This document shows positions 1-5,456 of a stretch of DNA of 5,456 bases, in pieces. The stretch is from a bacterium (GTDB lineage Bacteria > Bacteroidota > Bacteroidia > B-17B0 > Aurantibacillaceae): assembly GCA_027364695.1 (NCBI GenBank), contig DAHXOV010000043.1, positions 1 to 5,456 on the forward strand, written 5' to 3'. How positions within the stretch are numbered: position 1 is the stretch's first letter; the number at the start of each line of letters is the position of its first letter. Under the pieces are notes generated by a model. That model was not told the DNA's origin, searched no databases, and saw nothing but the letters and a program-made list of their open reading frames with translations. Both the position numbers and the translations under genes were made by a program.

Positions 1-1686
1 ATATAGATACTCAAGCGAATCCTTTGATTCAGGTCTTAGGGTAGCTTTATCTAAATCAAACAATATTCTTGGTAAACGAATTTCCCTTTCAACCGGCTTC
101 ACTTCAAGGTCCTTCACAAATTCTTTTGATTTATCAACTCCCACAGTAGTAAAAGATCCTTTTTCACTACTGGTCAAATAGCCATCTGGATAATGTTCTG
201 AAACAGAATTTTTACCTGTTTCTATGCTCACAGTATAAGAAGTATTCTCTTTTATACCTGTAAATGAATAATTGCCAGACTTATCGGTATTGGTTTCCTG
301 AATATCTCCATTACTCCCTTCTAATCTTACTTTTACATTGGTAACGCCTTCCCCTTTTCCTATACCTGTATTACCGCCGGTGCTTACCACAGTGCCTCTC
401 ATCTTGAATACCAGTGGTGGCAAGTAAAATGACCATATATCATCGCCACCTTTTCCTCCTTCTCTGTTAGAAGTAAGATATCCTCTCTTGCTTTTCCCTT
501 CAAATATAATTCCAAAATCATCTGCTGCCGAATTGATAGGATACTTCAAATTTTCAACAGGTTTGGTAAAGTTCCCTTTTTCATCTGCGTCTGCTTTAAA
601 GATATCTAAGCCTCCCATCCCAAGATGATAACTAGAAGAAAAATAAAGGGTTTTCCCATCAGGATGAATGTATGGGTACGCCTCATCGCCAGGTGTATTT
701 ACCATATCGCCTAAGTTGATGGGCTTTGTCCAAGTATTATTTTTCTGATCCCAAACTGATTTCCATATATCCTTTCCTCCCTTTCCATCAGGAAGCTTTG
801 CAGCAAAGTAAAGCGTATTTCCATCGGGTGCCAAACTTGGATGACCAAAAGCAATACTGTCTATATTAAATGGAAGTTTTTCTGGTTCGCCCCAAGAGTT
901 CCCTTGCTTTTTTACTATAAACAATTGGCATCCTAATTTTTTTCCTTTTGCTTCGGGACAACGAGTCATAAACATAAAATCGCCTTTTTTAGTAAAGCAT
1001 GCGCATCCTTCATTAAAGGGCGATGTTATGACACCGAGTGGTACAGGGGTACTCCACTTACCATTTTTATCTAATGTAGTCTCATATAAGTCAGAGTGAT
1101 TTTGCCCTGTGGTAATGTCTAACTTGCCTTGTGCTCCTTCTCTGGTAGATGTAAATACCAGTGTTCTATATTTCATATCTTTATGTTGTGGGCAAAAGTC
1201 GGCTTCTTTAGAATTGATCAGCGACATGTTTTCTACTTTATATCTGGTAGGGTTATCTTTCCATTCCTGAGCCAGTTGGCAGGATTTAATTCCCATCTCC
1301 CCTCTTTGATCTGAAGGATTTTCTTTTTTGTATGCCTCGTATTCTGCCATTGCTTCCGGGTATTTCATTTGTGTTTTTAACACATCTGCCAGTGCTAAAT
1401 GGACTGCAGGGTCTGGATATTTAGCAGAAATGGCTTTTTGCAGATAGGTCTCGGCTGATTTCAGATCATTGATACTTTTATATGCTATCCCCATTTTGTA
1501 TAATATTTTTGCCTTTACGTCTGGCTTTTTTGCTTTTGTATAGGCCTGCTTATACAACTCTATGGCATTAAAGTATTGCCCATACTTCAATGACTCATCT
1601 GCTGTTTTCACATAATTTTTTTGTGCCTGCATGGAATAAGTTGCCAGCAATAAAGAGGCTAATAATGAAAGGATTTTTTTTGTCAT
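1..1686 (-). CDS. PorE-like OmpA-family envelope protein (TPR, beta-propeller, CRD, OmpA), 3' end cut by window edge
   Basis: The frame is open from ATG at 1686 to the window edge, giving 562 residues without a stop. A signal peptide is visible (MTKK, then a hydrophobic stretch to about residue 18, probable cleavage after SMQA at 21), so the protein is exported. Next come about three TPR repeats (roughly 24-125) and five PD40/WD40-like blades (about 154-425) with repeated 'PDG-TLYF' and 'GG-DIW/F' signatures near 288-308, 343-363 and 406-418. A carboxypeptidase-regulatory-like beta-sandwich follows (about 430-530), then the opening of an OmpA C-terminal domain (ILFDLDKATLRPES, 541-554). The peptidoglycan-binding residues of that domain lie beyond the edge. 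This domain order is that of PorE, a type IX secretion-associated protein, but Bacteroidota carry several paralogues, so PorE itself is not proven. Likely role (inference): a periplasmic or outer-membrane scaffold tied to peptidoglycan. Six cysteines cluster at 136-253. It lies 57 bases after the oxidase subunit IV gene. Confidence 0.9.
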   Translation of the reverse strand, partial: MTKKILSLLASLLLATYSMQAQKNYVKTADESLKYGQYFNAIELYKQAYTKAKKPDVKAKILYKMGIAYKSINDLKSAETYLQKAISAKYPDPAVHLALADVLKTQMKYPEAMAEYEAYKKENPSDQRGEMGIKSCQLAQEWKDNPTRYKVENMSLINSKEADFCPQHKDMKYRTLVFTSTREGAQGKLDITTGQNHSDLYETTLDKNGKWSTPVPLGVITSPFNEGCACFTKKGDFMFMTRCPEAKGKKLGCQLFIVKKQGNSWGEPEKLPFNIDSIAFGHPSLAPDGNTLYFAAKLPDGKGGKDIWKSVWDQKNNTWTKPINLGDMVNTPGDEAYPYIHPDGKTLYFSSSYHLGMGGLDIFKADADEKGNFTKPVENLKYPINSAADDFGIIFEGKSKRGYLTSNREGGKGGDDIWSFYLPPLVFKMRGTVVSTGGNTGIGKGEGVTNVKVRLEGSNGDIQETNTDKSGNYSFTGIKENTSYTVSIETGKNSVSEHYPDGYLTSSEKGSFTTVGVDKSKEFVKDLEVKPVEREIRLPRILFDLDKATLRPESKDSLEYLY

Positions 1687-1743
1687 ATTATTGTTATTTT
1701 TGGTGGGTAAAGTAATGAATTTTAAATATGTAAATTAAAAATT
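1687..1743 (-). other. Intergenic gap between subunit IV gene and PorE-like gene
   Basis: This is the widest gap in the window, 57 bases and very AT-rich. An AT-only inverted repeat (ATTAAAA / TTTTAAT, 1734-1748) overlaps the upstream stop codon. It has no real loop, no GC stem and no U-tract, so I do not call a terminator. On the minus strand TACTTTAC (1714-1707) only partly resembles the Bacteroidota -7 element TAnnTTTG, and no TTTG lies at a suitable distance upstream. The sequence therefore does not decide between readthrough from the oxidase genes and a weak separate promoter. Confidence 0.5.
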
Positions 1744-2187
1744 TTAATGTGTAGCAGATTCTGAATGGTGTGCATTAGCTTTTAATTGTTCCTGTTGTTC
1801 AAAATATATTTTATCTACTTTATTTCTGAATCGTGGGTTCATAGAATAAGTTCCTTCTACTATCAGTATATATATTGCATATAGTATAAAAATTGAATAA
1901 GGAAGTAAAATGGTATATTTAAGGAATGTTTTCTCATGTTTTAGGTGCATAAAATAAAGTACAATCCCCCCTGCTTTAACAAGTGTAAAGAAAATAAAAA
2001 ATACCCTTAGACTAAGGGTTCCTGTCCATCCTTTCTCAGGTGCTAAAAACCCTACTACTAGTTCAGTGATAGTAACAATAAGCATCAGCCAGAATACATT
2101 CCACAATACTTTTCTTGCTTTTTTGCCTTCTTCTTCTCCATGAATGGCCATTTTTTCGTATTCTGGATAATCATCATGAAAATGCAT
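1744..2187 (-). CDS. coxD: Cytochrome c oxidase subunit IV (COX4_pro-type, CoxD/CtaF)
   Basis: A 147-residue membrane protein with three predicted helices at about 27-48, 60-80 and 90-110. The second helix ends in KAGGIVLYFMHLKHE (71-85), the typical signature of bacterial oxidase subunit IV, and the first helix carries the usual buried Glu (E42, in TITELVVG). In this family the subunit is a small accessory part of the cytoplasmic-membrane aa3/caa3 oxidase and supports assembly or stability rather than catalysis. The start ATG at 2187 gives a charged, His-containing cytosolic N-terminus (MHFHDDYPEYEK) of normal length. The C-terminal tail after residue 112 is long and polar and ends in a His-rich stretch (AHHSESATH). 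The gene lies 39 bases after subunit III and is the last oxidase gene here; TAA stop. No Shine-Dalgarno is visible and the leader is A-rich (AACATATAACT), as is usual in Bacteroidota. Confidence 0.93.
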   Translation of the reverse strand: MHFHDDYPEYEKMAIHGEEEGKKARKVLWNVFWLMLIVTITELVVGFLAPEKGWTGTLSLRVFFIFFTLVKAGGIVLYFMHLKHEKTFLKYTILLPYSIFILYAIYILIVEGTYSMNPRFRNKVDKIYFEQQEQLKANAHHSESATH

Positions 2188-2226
2188 AGTTATATGTTTT
2201 ATTTGGTTAGTGATTTATTATTTTAA

Positions 2227-2961
2227 TTATACTAAGTAAAAGAATGTAAATACAAATACCCACACTAAATCTACAAAGTGCCAGTACAATCCGACTTTTT
2301 CAATCATTTCATAGTGTCCTCTTTTTTCCATTACATTACTTAAAACCTGTATAAAAATGATGATGTTCAAAACAACTCCGCTAAACACGTGGAAGCCGTG
2401 AAAACCAGTGATGAAGAAAAAGAAATTAGCAAACTGAGGTATGCCATATTCATTCACCGTCATATTAGCGCCGTGTATCATTTGTTGAATATATCTTTGC
2501 TGCTCATCGCTCCATACCCATCTTAATGTTCCGTGATCTGTTCCTACTATAAAATTATACCATTCCCATGCCTGAGATCCAAGAAACATAAATCCACCAA
2601 GAATAGTAGCCAACATCCATATTGCTGCTCTTTTTTTATCTTTCCTTTGTCCTGCCTCTACTGCCAATACCATAGTTACAGAAGACATAATTAAAATAAA
2701 GGTCATCAAACCTACATAAGCAAGGGGGATATGTTCTTTTACAAAAGGGAAATGTACAAATACATGCTCTGCTCTTGGCCAAAGATCTGCAAATCTATGT
2801 CTCATAAATCCATAAGCGCAAAGCAAACCTCCAAATGTCAGCGCATCCGACACAAGGAAAAACCACATCATTGTTTTTCCATAACTGATATTAAAGGGTG
2901 ATACGCCCCCCTCCCATAATTCTTTTTCATCTACTACTGCTGCGTGTGTTGAGTGTGCCAT
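2227..2961 (-). CDS. coxC: Cytochrome c oxidase subunit III (canonical, five-helix form)
   Basis: A 244-residue integral membrane protein with five predicted helices: about 31-53, 78-103, 112-137, 174-207 and 223-243. It corresponds to the last five helices of the seven-helix mitochondrial-type subunit III. Diagnostic positions are FFLVSDALTFGG (34-45, acidic D39 where many families have Glu), SQAWEWYNF (129-137, with E133 at the place of the conserved intramembrane Glu, bovine E90), GFHGFHVFSG (186-195, HxxH) and YWHFVDLVWVF (226-236). Subunit III binds subunit I in the cytoplasmic membrane and, in characterised oxidases, keeps proton uptake efficient and protects the active site from turnover inactivation. 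The start ATG at 2961 gives a soluble N-terminus of about 30 residues, normal for the family. It lies 33 bases after a second subunit III paralogue and 39 bases before subunit IV, consistent with one transcript. Subunits I and II are not in the window. Confidence 0.96.
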   Translation of the reverse strand: MAHSTHAAVVDEKELWEGGVSPFNISYGKTMMWFFLVSDALTFGGLLCAYGFMRHRFADLWPRAEHVFVHFPFVKEHIPLAYVGLMTFILIMSSVTMVLAVEAGQRKDKKRAAIWMLATILGGFMFLGSQAWEWYNFIVGTDHGTLRWVWSDEQQRYIQQMIHGANMTVNEYGIPQFANFFFFITGFHGFHVFSGVVLNIIIFIQVLSNVMEKRGHYEMIEKVGLYWHFVDLVWVFVFTFFYLV

Positions 2962-2994
2962 AAAATTAAGTTTAATAATTTCTTGCGGGCAATT

Positions 2995-3561
2995 TTAATG
3001 AATAAATATCAAAAATAAAAACAAAAAAATCCATAGCGCATCTAAAAAGTGCCAATATATTGAAATTAGTTCAATCCCAAGATAATTTTCTGAATCGTAC
3101 TTTTTTAATATATTTTTAATAGTAGTAACAACAATGCCTGTCCATCCACTTAATAAATGTAACAAGTGTAAGGCTGTCAATAGATACAAAAATGAGCCCG
3201 CAGGGTTACTGTACTTTCCTGCATATACAATTCCATGCTGATACAATTCCTTCCATCCCAAAAACTGAGACAGTGAAAATAGGGTACCCAATAATAATGT
3301 AAGTAATAAAAATTGTGTGGTGGCTTTTCTGTTGTTTTTCTGAATGCTTTTTTGTGCCAAATAGATGCTCCCGCTACTCAACAAAATAATTATTGTGCTA
3401 TAATAAAATGCGTCGGGCAATTGGAACTTGAGCCAATTACTCCCCTCTGCTCTTATTATATAAGCACTTACAATTCCTGAAAACATCATGATAATGCTGA
3501 ATATGGCTAACCATAGCATATTTTTCAAAGATTTCTTTTTTAAGATTAATTCATCGTTCAT
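2995..3561 (-). CDS. Divergent heme-copper oxidase subunit III paralogue (short form)
   Basis: A 188-residue membrane protein with five predicted helices (about 13-36, 51-70, 80-101, 121-148, 163-187). It aligns by eye with the following coxC product: HLLH (132-135) matches its HxxH, IYWHFLDALWIF (168-179) matches YWHFVDLVWVF, and SQ at 98-99 matches SQ at 129-130. It is about 55 residues shorter, mainly in the N-terminus and two inter-helix loops. Two membrane carboxylates of the canonical copy are missing: D39 aligns with I23 and E133 with G102. A Glu does occur three residues later (E105, in GWKELYQHG). Tandem subunit III genes behind ctaB are common in Bacteroidota, so this is probably a real accessory subunit and not a decaying copy; the frame is intact. 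Its exact role is unknown. It starts 12 bases after the ctaB stop, indicating cotranscription. The N-terminus is Lys-rich (KKKSLK), suggesting a cytosolic side. Confidence 0.9.
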   Translation of the reverse strand: MNDELILKKKSLKNMLWLAIFSIIMMFSGIVSAYIIRAEGSNWLKFQLPDAFYYSTIIILLSSGSIYLAQKSIQKNNRKATTQFLLLTLLLGTLFSLSQFLGWKELYQHGIVYAGKYSNPAGSFLYLLTALHLLHLLSGWTGIVVTTIKNILKKYDSENYLGIELISIYWHFLDALWIFLFLFLIFIH

Positions 3562-3573
3562 AAAAAATTATTT

Positions 3574-4428
3574 TTATAATCTTGTCATAATAGTTAGCTG
3601 TACCAGTGGTAAATATACAATACAGGTCTTAAATAATTTTTTTGCCATACTATCAGATTGATATTTATAAAATAAAAATGTTTGAAAAAGTAAAGTAACA
3701 GAAGCAATTAGAACAATACTCAAAGACATCTCCCCTACATAATGAAAAAAATAAGGCAACATAGCCGCTGCTATTAAAAACACAGTATAAGTAAAAATCA
3801 TAAAGGCAGAAAAATGATCTCTTTTTTTATTAGGTAATAAATAAAAATCAGCACGGGCATAATCTTCATAATTAAACCATGCCAAAGTCCAAAAATGTGG
3901 AAATTGCCATATAAATTGAATCAAAAACAAAAGCCATGAAAAAAATTCTACATTATTCTGATTTTCCTGACCTGTTACTGCTCCTATCAAAGTAGGCAAG
4001 GCACCAGGGAAGGCGCCCACAAAAACCGCCCAAGGTGTTTTTTGTTTCAAAGGAGTGTATAGAAAGACATACATAAGCATAGAAATAAAGCCAATAATAG
4101 CGGTAAGTAAAGCACATAAATATAAAAAATAAGTGCCCACTATAATCATCCCTGTTGAAAATAAGAGTGCTTCTATATTTGACAATATACCCAGTGGCAA
4201 AGGTCTTTCTTTGGTGCGTTCCATCTTTGCGTCTTCATTTTTTTCAATCATCTGATTCAAACTATTAGAAGCAGCTGTAATTAAAAAACCGCCTGTGCTT
4301 AAAAACAAAATAATTCTCCACTCGGGCTTATCTGCAATTGTAACATAACTTACCACTGCCGAAAAAACTACTAACAAAGATAACTTATGCTTAGTAAGTA
4401 TCAAAAATGCTTTACTTTTAGAATACAC
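3574..4428 (-). CDS. ctaB: Protoheme IX farnesyltransferase (heme O synthase)
   Basis: A 284-residue polytopic UbiA-superfamily prenyltransferase that transfers farnesyl from farnesyl diphosphate to heme B to give heme O, the precursor of heme A, in the cytoplasmic membrane. The first Asp-rich motif is at 58-78 (N58, E62, D66, then MERTKERPLP), the usual NxxxDxxxD with Glu in place of the first Asp. Further signatures are YTPLKQKTPW (124-133), GAFPGALPTLIGAVTG (138-153), QFIWQFPHFW (171-180) and the second motif YEDYARADFYLLP (187-199). Length is normal for CtaB. The start codon is GTG: an in-frame TAA lies two codons upstream and the first in-frame ATG is M60, past the first helix, while GTG at 4428 gives the expected short N-terminus before ILTKHKLSLLVVFSA. 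It lies 36 bases after the acidic-protein gene and 12 bases before the short subunit III gene. No heme A synthase gene is in view. Confidence 0.95.
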   Translation of the reverse strand: MYSKSKAFLILTKHKLSLLVVFSAVVSYVTIADKPEWRIILFLSTGGFLITAASNSLNQMIEKNEDAKMERTKERPLPLGILSNIEALLFSTGMIIVGTYFLYLCALLTAIIGFISMLMYVFLYTPLKQKTPWAVFVGAFPGALPTLIGAVTGQENQNNVEFFSWLLFLIQFIWQFPHFWTLAWFNYEDYARADFYLLPNKKRDHFSAFMIFTYTVFLIAAAMLPYFFHYVGEMSLSIVLIASVTLLFQTFLFYKYQSDSMAKKLFKTCIVYLPLVQLTIMTRL

Positions 4429-4464
4429 TTTTTACCGGTTTATATTAACTGCTCCATCTCTTTT

Positions 4465-4899
4465 TTATTTCCTGGGAAAGAATTTTTTGGGATCAAAGTC
4501 ATCATTATCATCATCATCGTCGTCATCTTCATCGTCGTCATCTACCTCACCACCCCGGCTGAACTCATTATAAAACCCATCGTCATCAAAATAATCATCA
4601 TCATATTCTGTATAATAATATGATTCTTTTATATTGGTCAATATATTTAAAATCTCATCAAATTCCATACCTGCTTTCTTTAATTCTACAATATTGTCAA
4701 ACCACTCCCCGATACAAGTCTTTACCATTAATCTATCTGATTCCTTTTCTGAACAGTAATACTGCAAAATGGATTCTACAAGTTCCGATGTCTCGCCATT
4801 GATGGCAAAAATTTGCTCTCTTGAAAAACCACTCTTATAAAGTTTCAGCACTCCGCTCATCCATTCGCCAACAGGTGTTTTAGGAGAATTCTCTTTCAT
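4465..4899 (-). CDS. Uncharacterised acidic protein with duplicated module and Asp-rich tail
   Basis: A 144-residue protein I do not recognise. There is no signal peptide or membrane segment, so it is probably cytosolic. Residues 10-33 and 63-86 align without gaps as two copies of one module (GEW, then L, K, G and two Ile conserved; 8 of 24 identical by eye), pointing to an internal duplication of a small helical unit. The C-terminal third is very acidic: 24 of residues 98-136 are Asp or Glu, including seven Asp in a row (125-131), and it ends in a basic-aromatic tail (PKKFFPRK). The coding frame is supported by the protein-level duplication, by ATG and TAA ends that fit between neighbours (18 bases after the acyltransferase, 36 before ctaB), and by a same-strand operon position. 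Two cysteines are present (C49, C62). A role in protein binding or metal/cation binding by the tail is possible but is only inference. Confidence 0.75.
   Translation of the reverse strand: MKENSPKTPVGEWMSGVLKLYKSGFSREQIFAINGETSELVESILQYYCSEKESDRLMVKTCIGEWFDNIVELKKAGMEFDEILNILTNIKESYYYTEYDDDYFDDDGFYNEFSRGGEVDDDDEDDDDDDDNDDFDPKKFFPRK
4492..4542 (-). repeat. Low-complexity GAT/GAC trinucleotide tract coding an Asp run
   Basis: The minus strand reads almost entirely as GAT and GAC codons, with one GAA, one AAT and one TTT, encoding residues 120-136 of the acidic protein. Mixed GAT and GAC use makes the tract an imperfect microsatellite. Length change by whole codons would keep the frame. Its antisense reading gives a run of Ile and Val, which creates a false membrane-like reading frame on the plus strand. 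Confidence 0.7.
4642..4872 (-). repeat. Internal duplication of a ~24-residue module in the acidic protein
   Basis: Copy 1 is encoded at 4872-4801 (residues 10-33, begins VGEWMSGVLKLYKSG). Copy 2 is encoded at 4713-4642 (residues 63-86, begins IGEWFDNIVELKKAG). They align with no gap at an offset of 53 residues. Identical positions are G, E, W, L, K, G, I and I, and most other positions are hydrophobic or charged replacements of the same kind. The similarity is at protein level only, so the duplication is old. Confidence 0.6.
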
Positions 4900-4917
4900 A
4901 TTTTTTTGTGCAAATTA

Positions 4918-5456
4918 CTATAAATTATTGCTATTAAACAAATACCTTGGTTTACTTAATTTGTATTCCATATAGGGCTGGATGTATCTGTCTTTTTTAG
5001 AGGGATAAATAGCTGCAATAGTAACCATCAGTCCTGTTTCTTCAACCCCACCAAAACCTGGATTAATAGCAGTGCCAAAAGTTTTCATAGTAGAAGACAG
5101 GTTCATATAATTATTGACGAGTGGTGGTATTCTTTCGTTTCTTTTTTTTACTTCATGTGTCAGTTCCAAATGTGCTTCTTTATATGAAAGTTCCTTTATT
5201 TTTTCAATAAACCAAAAAACATCGTGCTCTATTTTTATAGGATAAATAGGTGTAACTAATTGTTGATGATCAGGAAAAAAGTATTTCATAAAACTTAAAA
5301 TCAAGTCTCTGGCTTCTCTATTGAAATGCGTGTACATGGTTACTTTGCCAAAAAAGTATTTAACAGATGGATAATCTACTATTAATGTACCAAGCCCATC
5401 CCATAAGTTGTCTAGGCTGAATAGTCCTTTTCTGGGGTCTTCGGTAGGTTGATATT
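4918..5456 (-). CDS. GNAT/hemolysin-type N-acyltransferase, C-terminal part (5' end cut by window edge)
   Basis: The frame is open from the window edge (first whole codon 5454-5452) to TAG at 4918, giving 179 residues. The Met at 5337 is internal: the same frame continues upstream with DPRKGLFSLDNLWDGLG and YFFGKVTMYTHFNREARDLI, which read as conserved protein. I recognise the Bacteroidota form of the 'putative hemolysin' GNAT family (COG3176-like, related to OlsB and to the GlsB N-acyltransferase of glycine-lipid synthesis) from the stretches YFFGKVTMY, FNREARDLIL, THEVKKRNERIPPLVNNYMN and KTFGTAIN. Such enzymes transfer a fatty acyl chain from acyl-ACP to an amino-acid amine to begin aminolipid synthesis at the membrane. 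The substrate here is not determined, and no O-acyltransferase partner is downstream. The N-terminal acyl-CoA/ACP-binding core is mostly outside the window. It is the first gene in view of the minus-strand run, 18 bases before the acidic-protein gene. Confidence 0.85.
   Translation of the reverse strand, partial: YQPTEDPRKGLFSLDNLWDGLGTLIVDYPSVKYFFGKVTMYTHFNREARDLILSFMKYFFPDHQQLVTPIYPIKIEHDVFWFIEKIKELSYKEAHLELTHEVKKRNERIPPLVNNYMNLSSTMKTFGTAINPGFGGVEETGLMVTIAAIYPSKKDRYIQPYMEYKLSKPRYLFNSNNL

Noticed and set aside
1129..1314. Plus-strand 61-residue frame
   Set aside because: It is antisense to the PorE-like gene within a well-recognised propeller region.
1734..1748. Inverted repeat ATTAAAA/TTTTAAT as a terminator after the subunit IV gene
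   Set aside because: It is AT-only with a one-base centre, overlaps the stop codon and lacks a GC stem and U-tract, so it is expected by chance in AT-rich DNA.
3010..3017. TATTTTTG (minus strand) as a -7 element for coxC
   Set aside because: No TTTG or TTG lies 17-23 bases upstream, and such an AT-rich 8-mer is common here.
2995..3561. The short subunit III gene as a decaying pseudogene copy of coxC
   Set aside because: The frame is intact, the HxxH and YWHF signatures are kept, and tandem subunit III genes are common in Bacteroidota.
4387..4623. Plus-strand frame coding a hydrophobic Ile/Val-rich 78-residue peptide that looks like a membrane protein
   Set aside because: It is the antisense of the GAT/GAC Asp tract and of the ctaB start; the hydrophobic run is a product of reading ATC/GTC repeats and has no independent support.
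4620..4802. Plus-strand 60-residue frame
   Set aside because: It lies wholly antisense to the acidic-protein gene, which is supported by its internal duplication and operon spacing.
4918..5337. A complete 139-residue gene starting at the Met codon at 5337
   Set aside because: The same frame stays open to the window edge with recognisable family sequence (LFSLDNLWDGLG, YFFGKVT), so the Met is internal and the gene is a 5'-truncated acyltransferase.

Overview
The window looks like chromosomal DNA from an aerobic member of the Bacteroidota. It is AT-rich, the genes lack Shine-Dalgarno sequences and have A-rich leaders, and several proteins have typical Bacteroidota forms: a TPR / beta-propeller / CRD / OmpA envelope protein of PorE type, tandem five-helix oxidase subunits III, and a 'hemolysin-like' GNAT acyltransferase. 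I cannot name a genus. All seven genes lie on the minus strand, so transcription runs from position 5456 towards 1, and no gap between genes exceeds about 60 bases.

In transcription order: (1) 5456-4918, the C-terminal part of a GNAT/hemolysin-type N-acyltransferase, cut by the window edge. (2) 4899-4465, an unrecognised small acidic protein with two copies of a roughly 24-residue module and an Asp-rich tail. (3) 4428-3574, CtaB heme O synthase, starting at GTG. (4) 3561-2995, a short, divergent heme-copper oxidase subunit III paralogue. (5) 2961-2227, a canonical five-helix subunit III. (6) 2187-1744, oxidase subunit IV. (7) 1686-1, a PorE-like envelope protein that runs off the other edge just inside its OmpA domain.

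Genes 3 to 6 form a cytochrome c oxidase module: CtaB makes heme O, the precursor of heme A, and the two subunits III and subunit IV are accessory membrane subunits of an aa3/caa3-type oxidase. The catalytic subunits I and II, heme A synthase and the SCO copper chaperone are not in the window. Spacings of 12 to 39 bases from gene 1 to gene 6 suggest a single transcript. The PorE-like gene follows after 57 bases and may be a readthrough gene or have its own weak promoter.

Most of the window is ordinary respiratory and envelope gene content. I see no mobile element, CRISPR array, RNA gene or clear terminator. The points most worth a second look are the uncharacterised acidic duplicated-module protein placed directly before ctaB, and the loss of both membrane carboxylates in the first subunit III paralogue.
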